Positions 52,432 to 61,902 of a stretch of DNA of 64,000 nucleotides are shown piece by piece; positions within the stretch are counted from its first letter, which is position 1; every line of letters starts with the position of its first letter. Made by a program: the position numbers and the translations under genes. This DNA is from CAIUGU01 sp963819685 (lineage in GTDB: Bacteria > Pseudomonadota > Gammaproteobacteria > Steroidobacterales > Steroidobacteraceae): contig CAWFXI010000003.1 in the NCBI GenBank assembly GCA_963819685.1, positions 62,001-126,000 of the forward strand, read 5' to 3'. Under the pieces are notes generated by a model. It searched no databases and had not been told where the DNA came from. It saw only the letters and a list, made by a program, of their open reading frames with translations.

Positions 52432-53101
52432 CCGCCTGGGGCGCTGTATCCGCAAGCATGAATCCCTGGCTGCGGACGGTGGTGATCATGTCCACTCCGA
52501 GTTTGCGGCGAATTCTGCCGATCAGCACATCAAGGACATTGGAATCACGGTCGAAGTGCCGGTCGTAAACATGCTCGGCCAGCTCGGTCCGGCTGATGAT
52601 GCGACCGGGGTGGTGAATGAAGAAAGACAGGATCCGGTGTTCCTGCGCGGTCAACACCAGTGGTTCGCCCCTGATCTCGAAGCGTGCAGCATTGACATCG
52701 AGTTTCAGCGGTCCACAGGTCAGGACGGGAGTGGCATGCCCGGCGCTGCGGCGGATGAGCGCCCGCAGGCGCACGATGACTTCCTCGGTTTCGAAGGGCT
52801 TGGTGAGGTAGTCATCCGCACCGGCATTGAAACCCGCCAGCTTTTCATGCCAGCGCCCGCGCGCAGTCAGAATGAGGACCGGCGTCTGGCGCCTGCTCGC
52901 GCGCCACTGCGCGAGAATTTCCAGACCGTCCATATCCGGCAGACCGACATCGAGCACGATGGCGTCAAACGGCTCGGTAGAGCCCAGAAATGCCGCTTCG
53001 CGGCCGGTTCCCGCGGTGTCCACTATGAACCCGGCCGCGGCCAGTGCTGCACCGAGACGTGCTGCGAGCCGCGGTTCGTCTTCGACGACCAGTACTCTCA
53101 T
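52421..53101 (-). CDS. PhoP-like OmpR-family response regulator
   Basis: A 226-residue regulator. D8, phospho-acceptor D51 (AIVLDVGLPD) and lysine in YLTKPFETEE mark the receiver. The output domain (about 130-220) has LVLTAQEHRILSFFIHHPGRI and SNVLDVLIGRIRRKLG. It lies between a PepSY gene (2 bp upstream) and its kinase. Confidence 0.93.
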   Translation of the reverse strand: MRVLVVEDEPRLAARLGAALAAAGFIVDTAGTGREAAFLGSTEPFDAIVLDVGLPDMDGLEILAQWRASRRQTPVLILTARGRWHEKLAGFNAGADDYLTKPFETEEVIVRLRALIRRSAGHATPVLTCGPLKLDVNAARFEIRGEPLVLTAQEHRILSFFIHHPGRIISRTELAEHVYDRHFDRDSNVLDVLIGRIRRKLGVDMITTVRSQGFMLADTAPQADAP

Positions 53102-53103
53102 GA

Positions 53104-53418
53104 CTATTGGATCTTTTTGTCTGCCCCGCGGACGGTAAGACGTTCCCCCGTCCGGCCATCGTACTTGATCTCCAGCACGCGGCCATCCGGTGTCAGCAGT
53201 TCGATCTCGTAAACCAGGCGATTGCCCCGGTGTCGCTCCAGCTCGACTTCCAGCACGCGTCCTGCGAATTCCTTCTCCAGGATGGCGAGAATGTCAGAGA
53301 GGGGCTTGAGTTCCCCGCTTGCGACTGCGCGGCGGGCCTCATCGTGGTCATCAGACGCGAAGACGCTCTGGGAGACGGCCAGCAGACCAACGCAAAGCAG
53401 AAGTGCACGCAGCCGCAT
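53104..53418 (-). CDS. PepSY domain periplasmic protein
   Basis: A 104-residue protein with a signal peptide (MRLRALLLCVGLLAVSQSVFA). One PepSY domain follows: GELKPLSDILAILEKEFAGRVLEVELE and YEIELLTPDGRVLEIKYDGRTGERL. PepSY domains are thought to inhibit proteases or act as sensory partners. In many PhoPQ-like operons it is the first gene, as here. I chose the ATG at 53418, because the frame upstream is not family-like. Confidence 0.87.
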   Translation of the reverse strand: MRLRALLLCVGLLAVSQSVFASDDHDEARRAVASGELKPLSDILAILEKEFAGRVLEVELERHRGNRLVYEIELLTPDGRVLEIKYDGRTGERLTVRGADKKIQ

Positions 53419-53474
53419 GCGTCTACCGTACCCGAACGGCGTTGAACGCTCCATGAATGCCTGCATTTCAGCCG

Positions 53475-55451
53475 TCAGCCCATCAGCAGCAGCGACTCGC
53501 CCCTCTCAAGGGCCTCCGGGGTGCCGTACAGCACAACCACGTCCCCTTCCCGCAGCAGGGTGTCCGCCGACGGCTGCGGGCCCACGATACCGTCGCGCCG
53601 CAATGCTGTGATGGTGCACCCGCGGCGCTCGATCTCCAGCTGCCCGATCGTCCTGCCAATGGAACGGGCGCCCCGCGGCAGAATGACCGATTGCAGCTGT
53701 TCACGCAGCGAGTGCGTCTCGTCAAGGGGACGGGCGTCTTCGCGACGGAAAATGCGCCTGAGCATCGCATAGCGATCGTTGCGGATGTCGCCGACTGTCT
53801 TGACGACGCGGGAGACCGGCACGTGCAGCAGCAGCAGCAGATGCGACACGAGCATCAGGCTCGCTTCCAGTGTTTCGGGTACGACTTCGGTAGCGCCCGC
53901 CTTCTGCAGTTCATCGAGCTTCGTATCGTCCTGCGTGCGGACGAGAACAGGCACATCCGGACGCAATACGCGAACCGCCTTGAGGATGCCGAGTGCGATA
54001 TCCGGTTCCGCGAACGAGATGACGAGCACGCTGCAGTGTTTGAGCCCCACGGCCTCCAGTATTTCCGTATGTGCGCCGTCGCCGTAAACGACCGGATCTC
54101 CTGCTTCGCGGGCCTGTCTCACGCGGCGCGGGTCCATGTCGAGGGCGACATATTCAAAACCCTGCTTTTCAAGCACTCGCGCGACATTCTGCCCGACGCG
54201 GCCGAAGCCGCAGACGATGACATGATCGCGTCGTGTGACGTCCCATTGCCTGCCGACTTCGCGCGCCATGTCGACGACCTCGGTCGAGGGCCGATGGACG
54301 ATCCATTCGGCAATACGCCCGCTATGACGGATCAGCAATGGACTCAAAGCCATACTGACAACGGTTGCGGCCAGCAGAGGCTGGACCACGACTGCACTTG
54401 CCAGTCGGTCGTTGATCATCAGGATCAGCAGCGCAAAGCCGAATTCGCCGCCCTGCGCGATGACGAGTCCCGTGCGGACGGCCTTGCGCCAGTCCCTTGC
54501 GATCTGCTGTGCCAGCATCGTGACGATGGCAGCCTTGCCGATCTGCAGCAGCAGGACCAGCAGCAGGACCATCCATGACTGCATATACAGCAGGCGCAGA
54601 TCCAGCAGCGTGCCGATCGAGATGAAGAACAGGCCGAGCAGGATGTCGCGGAACGGGCGGATGACGACTTCGATCTGATGCCGGTATTCCGTTTCAGCAA
54701 GGAGCATGCCGGCGAGAAAAGCCCCCAATGCCATGGACAGGCCGACCGACTGCGTCGCCCAGGCGCTTGCCAGTGCAACGAACAGCACGGCAAGCGTAAA
54801 CAGTTCCGTACTCCGCGCCCGACCGATTTCGTGGAAGAGGGGGCGCAGCAGCCAGCGGCCACCTGCCAGCACGATCAACAAGGCGACCGCAGCACGCGCA
54901 ACCGCGCCGGCAATGGCGCTCCCGTCGAATGCCTGAGTACTGCCGAGCGCGCTTTCAAGAGCCAGGAAGGGAACGAAGGCGAGATCCTGGAACAGCAGAA
55001 TGCCCACTGCGAGCCGGCTGTGTGTGCGGTTCAATTCAGACTGGTCGGCGAGTTGCCTCACGACGATGGCGGTCGATGACATCGCCAGGGCACCGCCCAT
55101 GACCACCGCGACAAGAGGGGGTGTCTGTAGCGCCCACATCGCGACAGCGATGAGCGTCGTCGTCAGAATGACCTGTGCCCCACCCAGGCCAAGCACCTCC
55201 CAGCGCATCGCCAGCATGCGGGGCAGTGAAAACTCGAGACCCAGGGTGAAGACCAGGAAAACGACCCCGAACTCGGCCAGCACGCGGGTGGTCTCGTCGT
55301 TGGCCACAAGGTTCAACGCATACGGGCCGAGCAGCATGCCGACTGCCAGGTAGCCGAGAATCGGCGGCAGGTCGAGCCGGCGAAACCCCGTCACCACCAG
55401 CAACGAGAAGGCGAGCAGAACCAGCAGTTGTGTCAGGGTGGAGGAGACCAT
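53475..55451 (-). CDS. CPA2-family cation:proton antiporter (KefB/YbaL-like)
   Basis: A 658-residue transporter. About twelve membrane helices fill residues 5-390, with LGYLAVGMLLGPY and GVVFLVFTLGLEFSL. The RCK/TrkA_N domain (about 410-540) has VIVCGFGRVGQNVARVL, and a TrkA_C domain closes the protein. It exchanges potassium or sodium for protons and may be gated by nucleotides or glutathione adducts. No KefG/KefF ancillary gene is present, so YbaL-like is the better label. Confidence 0.9.
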   Translation of the reverse strand: MVSSTLTQLLVLLAFSLLVVTGFRRLDLPPILGYLAVGMLLGPYALNLVANDETTRVLAEFGVVFLVFTLGLEFSLPRMLAMRWEVLGLGGAQVILTTTLIAVAMWALQTPPLVAVVMGGALAMSSTAIVVRQLADQSELNRTHSRLAVGILLFQDLAFVPFLALESALGSTQAFDGSAIAGAVARAAVALLIVLAGGRWLLRPLFHEIGRARSTELFTLAVLFVALASAWATQSVGLSMALGAFLAGMLLAETEYRHQIEVVIRPFRDILLGLFFISIGTLLDLRLLYMQSWMVLLLVLLLQIGKAAIVTMLAQQIARDWRKAVRTGLVIAQGGEFGFALLILMINDRLASAVVVQPLLAATVVSMALSPLLIRHSGRIAEWIVHRPSTEVVDMAREVGRQWDVTRRDHVIVCGFGRVGQNVARVLEKQGFEYVALDMDPRRVRQAREAGDPVVYGDGAHTEILEAVGLKHCSVLVISFAEPDIALGILKAVRVLRPDVPVLVRTQDDTKLDELQKAGATEVVPETLEASLMLVSHLLLLLHVPVSRVVKTVGDIRNDRYAMLRRIFRREDARPLDETHSLREQLQSVILPRGARSIGRTIGQLEIERRGCTITALRRDGIVGPQPSADTLLREGDVVVLYGTPEALERGESLLLMG

Positions 55452-55562
55452 TTCCCTTGGGTCCGCTCTGGGTTGAGTAGTGAATGCGAAGGTAGTCGGT
55501 GAGTGCGGCGGAAAGCAATCGCGGCAAAGGGTTTTGTTCGCCGTCTGCTACGATCCTGACCA

Positions 55563-56708
55563 ATGGCCTTTTCCACTGACCTGCTTGCGCTGGAATCCGC
55601 ACCCCAGGGGGTGACCCTTGCCGTGCGCGGCGACTGGCGTCTCGACAACATTGCCGCCGTCGAAGCAGCGCTTGAGGAGCTTGGCGACTCCGCGTCCACC
55701 GACGCAACCTCGATGGCCGTCGACTTTTCGGGACTCAAGGCGCTCGATCTTCCGGCCGCATGGCTGCTGGCGCGCCGTTTCGAGTCCTTGCAGGCCAGGG
55801 GTGCCAGGGTTGTATTGCCACCCAAGGTTCCTGAACCCTTCTCCTTCATTGCAGAAATCACCCGCGACACGATCCAGCCCGCGACGACGGATGCTGAGAC
55901 TCTGCCGTTCGTTGCGCGGTCAATCAACCTCATCGGCAGGGAGTCGGTGGAGCAGTTGCATGAGGCCCGCGATGCACTGGGCTATTTCGGCCGCACTGTC
56001 GGCACGGGCGCACGAGCGCTGACAAGTCTGCGGCGCCTGCATCTGCCGTCTGTCGTCAGACAGGTCTATGAAACGGGCATTCTGGCTGTGCCCATCGTGT
56101 CCCTGATCGCTTTCCTGATCAGCGTGATCGTGGCCTACCTCGGTGCCGACCAGTTGCGCCAGTTTGGCGCGGACATTTTTACAGTGGACCTGATCGCCGT
56201 CGCCGTGCTGCGTGAGCTCGGAGTGTTGCTCACCGCCATCATCGTGGCTGGCCGCTCGGGCAGCGCCTTTGCAGCCGAGATCGGCGTCATGAAGCTGAAT
56301 GACGAAGTCGATGCGCTCAAGTCCATCGGCGTCAATCCGTTCGAGGTACTGGTCTTGCCGCGGCTCATCGGCCTGGTCATCGCCCTGCCGCTGCTCACCA
56401 TCATTGCGGACCTCATGGGCCTCGCGGGAGGCGTCGTGCTGACGTCGCTGCAGCTGGACATTCCGTTTTCCCAGTTCCTGCAGCGGATGCAGGACATCCT
56501 CGCACCGACGACATTCTGGGCGGGGCTGGTAAAAGCGCCTGTCTTTGCACTGTTGATTGCGCTGGTCGGTACCTATCGCGGCATGCAGGTGCGCGATTCG
56601 TCACGCGAGCTGGGCCGTCTGACGACCGTTGCCGTCGTGCAATCGATCTTCCTGGTGATCTTCGCGGATGCCATCTTTGCGGTGGTATTCGTCGAGCTGG
56701 ACTTCTAG
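55563..56708 (+). CDS. mlaE: MlaE-type lipid ABC transporter permease with N-terminal STAS domain
   Basis: A 381-residue permease. An N-terminal STAS-like domain (about residues 1-105, MAVDFSGLKALDLPAAWLLAR) is fused to the MlaE permease. SLIAFLISVIVAYLGADQLRQFGADIF and ELGVLLTAIIVAGRSGSAFAAEIGVMKLNDEVDAL are core permease segments. E. coli MlaE lacks this STAS fusion, since MlaB is separate there. It starts a four-gene run for lipid transport between membranes. Confidence 0.92.
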   Translation: MAFSTDLLALESAPQGVTLAVRGDWRLDNIAAVEAALEELGDSASTDATSMAVDFSGLKALDLPAAWLLARRFESLQARGARVVLPPKVPEPFSFIAEITRDTIQPATTDAETLPFVARSINLIGRESVEQLHEARDALGYFGRTVGTGARALTSLRRLHLPSVVRQVYETGILAVPIVSLIAFLISVIVAYLGADQLRQFGADIFTVDLIAVAVLRELGVLLTAIIVAGRSGSAFAAEIGVMKLNDEVDALKSIGVNPFEVLVLPRLIGLVIALPLLTIIADLMGLAGGVVLTSLQLDIPFSQFLQRMQDILAPTTFWAGLVKAPVFALLIALVGTYRGMQVRDSSRELGRLTTVAVVQSIFLVIFADAIFAVVFVELDF

Positions 56709-56791
56709 ATGCACACGCTGCACGGAACGCGCAGTTCATTCAGTCCGCTGCGAGGCGGGCCACGGTCGTTGGTCCTCCGGGTTTTTGCCTG

Positions 56792-57571
56792 ATGTCGTCA
56801 GTGACCCCCCTCATTTCAGTCCGCAACCTCGTCAACCGTTTCGGGCGACAGGTCGTTCACGACGGGCTCGATCTCGATGTCATGCCAGGCGAGGTGCTGG
56901 GTATCGTTGGCGGCTCAGGCAGCGGCAAGTCCGTACTGGTGCAAACCATCCTTGGCCTCAGGCGGCCGACTTCGGGTGAAGTGCTGTTCGAAGGCAGGGA
57001 AATCACCCGCCTCAAGGAGGCGGAGCTGCGCGAGGTCAAGCGTCGCTACGGCGTCACTTTCCAGCACGGCGCGCTGTTCTCGTCACTGACCGTTGCCGCC
57101 AACGTCCAGGTACCACTGCGTGAGTACTTCGATCTGTCGAATGGCGTGCTCGATGAGCTCGCAATGCTGCGCATCAGGATGGTAGGCCTGCAGCCCGATG
57201 CTGCAGGCAAACTGCCGTCACAGCTGTCGGGAGGCATGATCAAGCGGGCTGCACTTGCGCGGGCGCTGGCACTGGATCCCACTCTGCTGTTTCTGGACGA
57301 GCCGACGGCCGGCCTTGATCCGATCTCGGCCGCCGAATTCGATGATCTGGTCAATTACCTGCGCAAGAGCCTGAAACTCACGATCGTGATGGTGACGCAC
57401 GATCTCGATACGATTTTTTCGAGCTGCGACCGGGTGGCCGTACTGGTTGACAGGAAAATCATCGTCGATACGCTCGAGGGCATCGTGCAGAATCCCCATC
57501 CGTGGATCAGGGAGTACTTCCACGGACCCCGTGCCAGGGCCGTCCAGGCCATGGGCAAACAGAAGCGCTGA
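56792..57571 (+). CDS. mlaF: MlaF-type ABC transporter ATPase
   Basis: A 259-residue ATPase: Walker A IVGGSGSGKSVLVQTI, Q-loop VTFQHGALFSSLTV, signature LSGGMIKRAALARALA, Walker B LLFLDEPTAGLD and H-loop VMVTHDLD. FRHGAL-like TFQHGALFSS is typical of MlaF. It powers the permease encoded just upstream, 83 bp away. Confidence 0.93.
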   Translation: MSSVTPLISVRNLVNRFGRQVVHDGLDLDVMPGEVLGIVGGSGSGKSVLVQTILGLRRPTSGEVLFEGREITRLKEAELREVKRRYGVTFQHGALFSSLTVAANVQVPLREYFDLSNGVLDELAMLRIRMVGLQPDAAGKLPSQLSGGMIKRAALARALALDPTLLFLDEPTAGLDPISAAEFDDLVNYLRKSLKLTIVMVTHDLDTIFSSCDRVAVLVDRKIIVDTLEGIVQNPHPWIREYFHGPRARAVQAMGKQKR

Positions 57572-57578
57572 GGCAGCC

Positions 57579-58514
57579 ATGGAACGAGATGCGAATTACG
57601 TTGCAGTCGGGGCCTTCGTGGTGCTGGTGGTGGCACTCGGTATCGCGTTCGTCCTGTGGTACTCGGACGCCCGTGACCAGCGGGAGTTTCAGCCTTACGA
57701 AATCTACTTCGGCGGCAGCGTCAGCGGTCTCAACGAGGGCAGTCCGGTTCGCTACCTGGGCGTCGACGTCGGCCGCGTGCGCCGTCTGTCACTGGACCGG
57801 GAAATGCCTGGCAGGGTCAAGGTGCTGGTGGACGTCGAGACCACCGCGCCCATTTCCGGCACGACACGGGCGAGCCTTCGCCTTCAGGGAATCACCGGAC
57901 TCCTGTATGTAGAGCTGCGGCAGGAACCCGGAGTCATTGGCACAATAGCCTTGCCGCAGGGCGAGGAATTCCCGGTCATTGAATCCGTCACGTCCGACTT
58001 CGACGCGCTGATTGCGGGATTGCCGGATCTCGTCTCGCGGATTACGGGGCTGACCGACCGTGCAGCACTGATTTTTTCCGAGCAGAACACTGCCGCCATG
58101 ACGGAAACGCTGGAAAATCTGCGCGTTTCGACCAGCAGCCTGCCGCAGACGGCCCGCAGTGTTGCTGATCTCGTCACTGAACTGCACGCCACGGTTGCCG
58201 AAATCACGAATCTGGCCACCAGCCTGCGCGGCACTGCCGATGAGGCCCGGCCGCAGGTCAACAAGACGCTTGAGCGGTTCGCCGATGTCGCGAATACCCT
58301 CGCCGAGACGGCAAAGCGGCTCGACAGCTTCGTCAATGACAGCCAGGGCAACATCAACCGGTTCACGGAGCAGGGGCTGTTCGAAGTCGAGCAGCTGCTG
58401 CGCGAGGGTCGTTCCGCTGCCCGTGAGGTCAGGGATCTGTCGCGGAGCCTGAAGGAAAATCCTTCGCAGCTGCTCTATGAACCACCGGTTGACGGACTGG
58501 AGATCGCCCGATGA
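57579..58514 (+). CDS. mlaD: MCE-domain (MlaD-like) substrate-binding protein
   Basis: A 311-residue protein. One membrane helix (about residues 8-30) precedes an MCE domain (about 40-120, YEIYFGGSVSGLNEGSPVRYLGVDVGRV). A long helical tail (about 150-300) follows, with repeated ATSLRGTADEARPQVNKTLE-like helices. Such tails form the tube or needle of MCE complexes. The ATG at 57579 is 8 bp after the ATPase stop; an in-frame start inside the ATPase gene is not credible. Confidence 0.92.
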   Translation: MERDANYVAVGAFVVLVVALGIAFVLWYSDARDQREFQPYEIYFGGSVSGLNEGSPVRYLGVDVGRVRRLSLDREMPGRVKVLVDVETTAPISGTTRASLRLQGITGLLYVELRQEPGVIGTIALPQGEEFPVIESVTSDFDALIAGLPDLVSRITGLTDRAALIFSEQNTAAMTETLENLRVSTSSLPQTARSVADLVTELHATVAEITNLATSLRGTADEARPQVNKTLERFADVANTLAETAKRLDSFVNDSQGNINRFTEQGLFEVEQLLREGRSAAREVRDLSRSLKENPSQLLYEPPVDGLEIAR

Positions 58515-59164
58515 GTCGCGCTTCCTTCTTCTCTGCGGCATTGGTGCTTGCAGGTGCAAGCAGTCTTGCCGCCTGTACAGGCTCGCTGTTCGACAGCAGT
58601 GCGCCGACCACCCAGATCTATGTGCTGGCGCCGGTACCCGCGGCGCCGGCTGGCACGTCGGCAGGCGCGCAGGACATCGTGATCTCCGAACCAACGGCGG
58701 CTCCGGGCCTGATGACCGAACGGATCGCGGTCCTGTATCCGGATCGGCGGCTTGATTATTACTCGGGGGCACGCTGGGGCAGCACGTCGACGCAGGTCGT
58801 GCAGTCGTTGTTCGTTGCTTCATTGCGGAACAGCCACGCGTTCCGCAGCGTGACGGCTGCGCCTGCTGGCACCGCAGCCACCCATGTCGTCGACATAGAG
58901 CTGCGGGATTTCCAGGCGGAGTACGCGGACGAGAAGTCGTTGCCATCTGTCCGCGTGTCGATCGTTGCGAATGTACTGCGCGTCTCTGACCGCCGTCTGC
59001 TGGCGGTCGTCCCTGCCACTGCATCAGTCGCCGCCGGTGAGAATCGCCTGACGGCCGTAGTGCTGGCATTCGAGTCAGCGGCACAGCAGGTAGCTGCTGC
59101 GCTGGGGCGCGAAACCGCTGCGGCACTTGCAGCGGATCGCGACAGCGCGCCAGGGAATCGCTGA
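58511..59164 (+). CDS. PqiC/ABC-type transport auxiliary lipoprotein
   Basis: A 217-residue lipoprotein: lipobox LAAC with the lipidated cysteine at 22, then the ABC_trans_aux domain (TTQIYVLAPVPAAP, RIAVLYPDRRLDYYSGARWGSTSTQVVQ, HVVDIELRDFQAEYADE). It anchors the MCE apparatus to the outer membrane, like PqiC. The start overlaps the MCE stop by 4 nt. Confidence 0.9.
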   Translation: MSRASFFSAALVLAGASSLAACTGSLFDSSAPTTQIYVLAPVPAAPAGTSAGAQDIVISEPTAAPGLMTERIAVLYPDRRLDYYSGARWGSTSTQVVQSLFVASLRNSHAFRSVTAAPAGTAATHVVDIELRDFQAEYADEKSLPSVRVSIVANVLRVSDRRLLAVVPATASVAAGENRLTAVVLAFESAAQQVAAALGRETAAALAADRDSAPGNR

Positions 59165-59704
59165 GTGAAGCGTCTGCAGTGTCATCCCGCTACGCCCAGT
59201 ACCGCCATCCAGCGCGTCAGCGCTGACGCACGCTGGTTGCCGGATGGCCAGATCGGCTTCTACTTCGTGCTCGAGGGCGATTCTGCAGCGGTCAGGTTGC
59301 CGGAGTCGCGACAGCCGGATCGCGCTGACGAACTCTGGCGTCATACGTGTTGCGAGGCCTTTGTCGCCGGTCCTGCGGCTGGCGCCTATTCGGAGTTCAA
59401 TTTTTCGCCGTCCGGGGCCTGGGCAGCGTATCGCTTCACTGCCTATCGCGAAGGCATGAAGCCCGTTGCGGTGGTTGCGGATCCGCAGATCGACATGCGC
59501 GTGTCACCCAGGCGCATCGAGCTCGACGCATTGCTGGGGTCGCGCTCCGTGCCGCTCGGTGAAGGTGGCTTGCGCCTCGGACTGGCAGTGGTTGTCGAGG
59601 AACGTTCAGGTCAGCTGTCGTACTGGGCGCTTGCGCACCCGACAGCGCGTCCGGACTTTCATCATGCAGACAGCTTCCGGTTTGCACTTCCAGAAGCCCC
59701 CTGA
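59165..59704 (+). CDS. DOMON-like domain protein
   Basis: A 179-residue protein starting at GTG directly after the lipoprotein stop (TGA and GTG touch). It contains a DOMON-like beta domain: LWRHTCCEAFVAGPAAGAYSEFNFSPSGAWAAYRF and RRIELDALLGSRSV. This is the type found next to DUF1343 genes. DOMON folds bind haem or sugar; the ligand is unknown. The next gene is NamZ/DUF1343, 20 bp on, which suggests a cell-wall-sugar role. Confidence 0.82.
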   Translation: MKRLQCHPATPSTAIQRVSADARWLPDGQIGFYFVLEGDSAAVRLPESRQPDRADELWRHTCCEAFVAGPAAGAYSEFNFSPSGAWAAYRFTAYREGMKPVAVVADPQIDMRVSPRRIELDALLGSRSVPLGEGGLRLGLAVVVEERSGQLSYWALAHPTARPDFHHADSFRFALPEAP

Positions 59705-59724
59705 CCCAGGCGGAGCATGTCGTG

Positions 59725-60930
59725 ATGCTGTGTGGAATCGATCGATTGCTTGCTGACGTCAGGTTGCGTGAGCCGCTGCAAGGCAAGAGGGTGGCACTGC
59801 TCGCTCATCCGGCATCTGTTACGCAAGGCCTGGTCCACACGCTTGATGCACTGGCTGCATTGCCCGAAGTGCAGCTGACCGCCGCGTTTGGCCCGCAGCA
59901 TGGCCTGCGCGGGGACAAACAGGACAACATGGTGGAGTCACCGGATTTCACGGATCCGCACCATGGCATTCCCGTGTTCAGTCTCTATGGCGAGGTGCGC
60001 CGTCCGACCGGGGCAATGCTCGACACATTTGACGTCCTGCTGGTGGATCTGCAGGACCTCGGTTGTCGCATCTATACGTTCATTACAACATTGCGTTATG
60101 TGCTCGAGGCGGCGGCGGCCAGGGGCAAGGCCGTATGGATTCTCGATCGACCGAATCCCGCCGGTCGTCCGGTGGAGGGACTCCGGTTGCGCGCGGGCTG
60201 GGAGAGTTTTGTCGGCGCGGGATCGCTGCCGATGCGTCATGGACTGACGCTGGGTGAACTCGCACGCTGGTTCATTGATACGCTCAAGCTCGATGTTGAA
60301 TGCCGTGTCATCGGGATGACGGATTGGCACCCGGATACCGGCCCCGGTTACGGCTGGCCCCTGCTCGAGAAATCCTGGATCAACCCCAGCCCCAACGCAC
60401 CGAATGTGTCGATGGCCCGGTGTTACGCCGGCACTGTGATGCTCGAGGGCACAACGCTTTCTGAAGGGCGTGGGACGACGCGGCCACTCGAATTGTTTGG
60501 TGCGCCGGATCTCGACGCGCGTCAGCTGATCATGGAGATGCGCAAGCTTGCGCCGCACTGGCTGAACGGTTGCGTGCTGCGCGAGTGCTGGTTCGAACCT
60601 ACCTTCCACAAGCACGCAGGCAGGCTTTGCGCGGGCGTGCAGGTTCATGTGGACGATGGCGTGTACGATCACGCTGCATTCCGGCCCTGGCGCCTGCAGT
60701 CGCTGGCCTTCAAGGCGTTGAGACGATTACGTCCGGACTATGACCTGTGGCGCGACTTCCCCTACGAATACGAGCAGGGAAAGCCCGCTATCGACGTGAT
60801 CAATGGCAGCGCAGTGTTGCGCGAATGGGTGGATGACAGCGCTGCGGCACCAGGCGATCTCGATGCCCTCACTGTGCCGGACGAGCAATCATGGATTGAA
60901 GAACGCCGCGCCGTAATGCTCTATCGCTAG
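59725..60930 (+). CDS. namZ: DUF1343/NamZ-type exo-beta-N-acetylmuramidase
   Basis: A 401-residue protein of the DUF1343 family (GH171): KRVALLAHPASVTQGLVHTLDAL, TAAFGPQHGLRGDKQDNM, FSLYGEVRRPTGAML, ILDRPNPAGRPVEGL, YAGTVMLEGTTLSEGRGTTRP and PFDWR-like KFEYE replaced here by FPYEYEQGKPAIDVINGS. NamZ of Bacillus subtilis removes N-acetylmuramic acid from muropeptides. No signal peptide is visible, so it is probably cytoplasmic and acts in wall-sugar recycling. A GTG at 59722 is an alternative start. Confidence 0.88.
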   Translation: MLCGIDRLLADVRLREPLQGKRVALLAHPASVTQGLVHTLDALAALPEVQLTAAFGPQHGLRGDKQDNMVESPDFTDPHHGIPVFSLYGEVRRPTGAMLDTFDVLLVDLQDLGCRIYTFITTLRYVLEAAAARGKAVWILDRPNPAGRPVEGLRLRAGWESFVGAGSLPMRHGLTLGELARWFIDTLKLDVECRVIGMTDWHPDTGPGYGWPLLEKSWINPSPNAPNVSMARCYAGTVMLEGTTLSEGRGTTRPLELFGAPDLDARQLIMEMRKLAPHWLNGCVLRECWFEPTFHKHAGRLCAGVQVHVDDGVYDHAAFRPWRLQSLAFKALRRLRPDYDLWRDFPYEYEQGKPAIDVINGSAVLREWVDDSAAAPGDLDALTVPDEQSWIEERRAVMLYR

Positions 60931-61049
60931 TCGATTTCGCGGCGCACAATGTCGCGCGCCTTTGCCAGCACAACAGGTTCAGGGCAATATTGCCTTTCCG
61001 AGCGCGCCTGTAGCGCGGGCGCCGCAATCCTTTTGGGGGGCACAGGATC

Positions 61050-61853
61050 ATGACAGTCATCACAAGCCGGCATCGATATCTCAAGTTGATTCCTGCAATA
61101 GTGGTGGCGTGCCTTTGCAGCGGGACGTCGACGGCAGCAGCGCCCGCTGCGCAGGGCAAGACGGGCAACGTTGCGGCTCTGCTCGGCGTCTGGATCGGAG
61201 CAGGATTCGGGAGCACTGCCTGGCACAATACCAACTGGACACTGACGCCGGAATTCACCGAATGGGGCGCTGCCGAATCCAGACGGATGGGCGATCCGCA
61301 GGTGTCCCAACACGCTTACTGCGAGCCGCCCGGCCCCGCCACCATGATGGCCGGCAATGGGTTGTTCCCGATGCAGATTGCCACCTCTCCCGGCGACCTG
61401 ATCTTCATGATGGAAGGCACTCCGATTCCGCGCCATGTCTACATTGACGGACGCCCCCACCCTGACTTCGTTGAGCTGGGGTGGATGGGGCATTCCATCG
61501 GTCATTGGGAAGGTGATGTGCTGGTCATCGACACGATCGGCCTGAAGGCACATCAGCGGCCGCTGAACGGTTTCGCTGCAAATGCGGTCATCCCGTTGCC
61601 GACGGACAAGGGTCCGCGTATGCCGATCACCGAACAGCTCCACATGGTCGAGCGCATCCGGCTCGTGGGGAACGGCGAATTTCTCGAGAACCAGATCACG
61701 CTGACAGATCCGAAGGCCTACAAGAAGCCCCTGACTGCCACATTCTATTCGCAGCGGCGTCCGGATCTCACTCTGCTCGACCTTTACTGTGATGAAGAAA
61801 CGCGACCACACGATGAGGGTTACGTTCCAGTCAAGGCAAACGAGACACCTTGA
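61050..61853 (+). CDS. secreted protein of unknown function with GHWEGDVL motif
   Basis: A 267-residue protein with a signal peptide (residues about 1-30). Readable segments are PRHVYIDGRPHPDFVELGWMGHSIGHWEGDVLVIDTIGLK and MPITEQLHMVERIRL. I know this pattern only from hypothetical proteins that recur in large numbers in Steroidobacter-like genomes. The gene at 63448 shares the WEGDVLxVxT stretch, so the two are likely distant paralogs. It lies upstream of a DUF6152 gene, a common pairing. GGGGGGCACAGG precedes the ATG. Confidence 0.72.
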   Translation: MTVITSRHRYLKLIPAIVVACLCSGTSTAAAPAAQGKTGNVAALLGVWIGAGFGSTAWHNTNWTLTPEFTEWGAAESRRMGDPQVSQHAYCEPPGPATMMAGNGLFPMQIATSPGDLIFMMEGTPIPRHVYIDGRPHPDFVELGWMGHSIGHWEGDVLVIDTIGLKAHQRPLNGFAANAVIPLPTDKGPRMPITEQLHMVERIRLVGNGEFLENQITLTDPKAYKKPLTATFYSQRRPDLTLLDLYCDEETRPHDEGYVPVKANETP

Positions 61854-61902
61854 GGAGTTCATCCCGTAGCGTTGATGAAAGTTTTTCAATGAGGAGTTCA
61901 AG

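Noticed and set aside
57789..59126. A 445-codon minus-strand open frame opposite the MCE and lipoprotein genes
   Set aside because: Antisense shadow; the plus strand encodes recognisable MCE and ABC_trans_aux domains.
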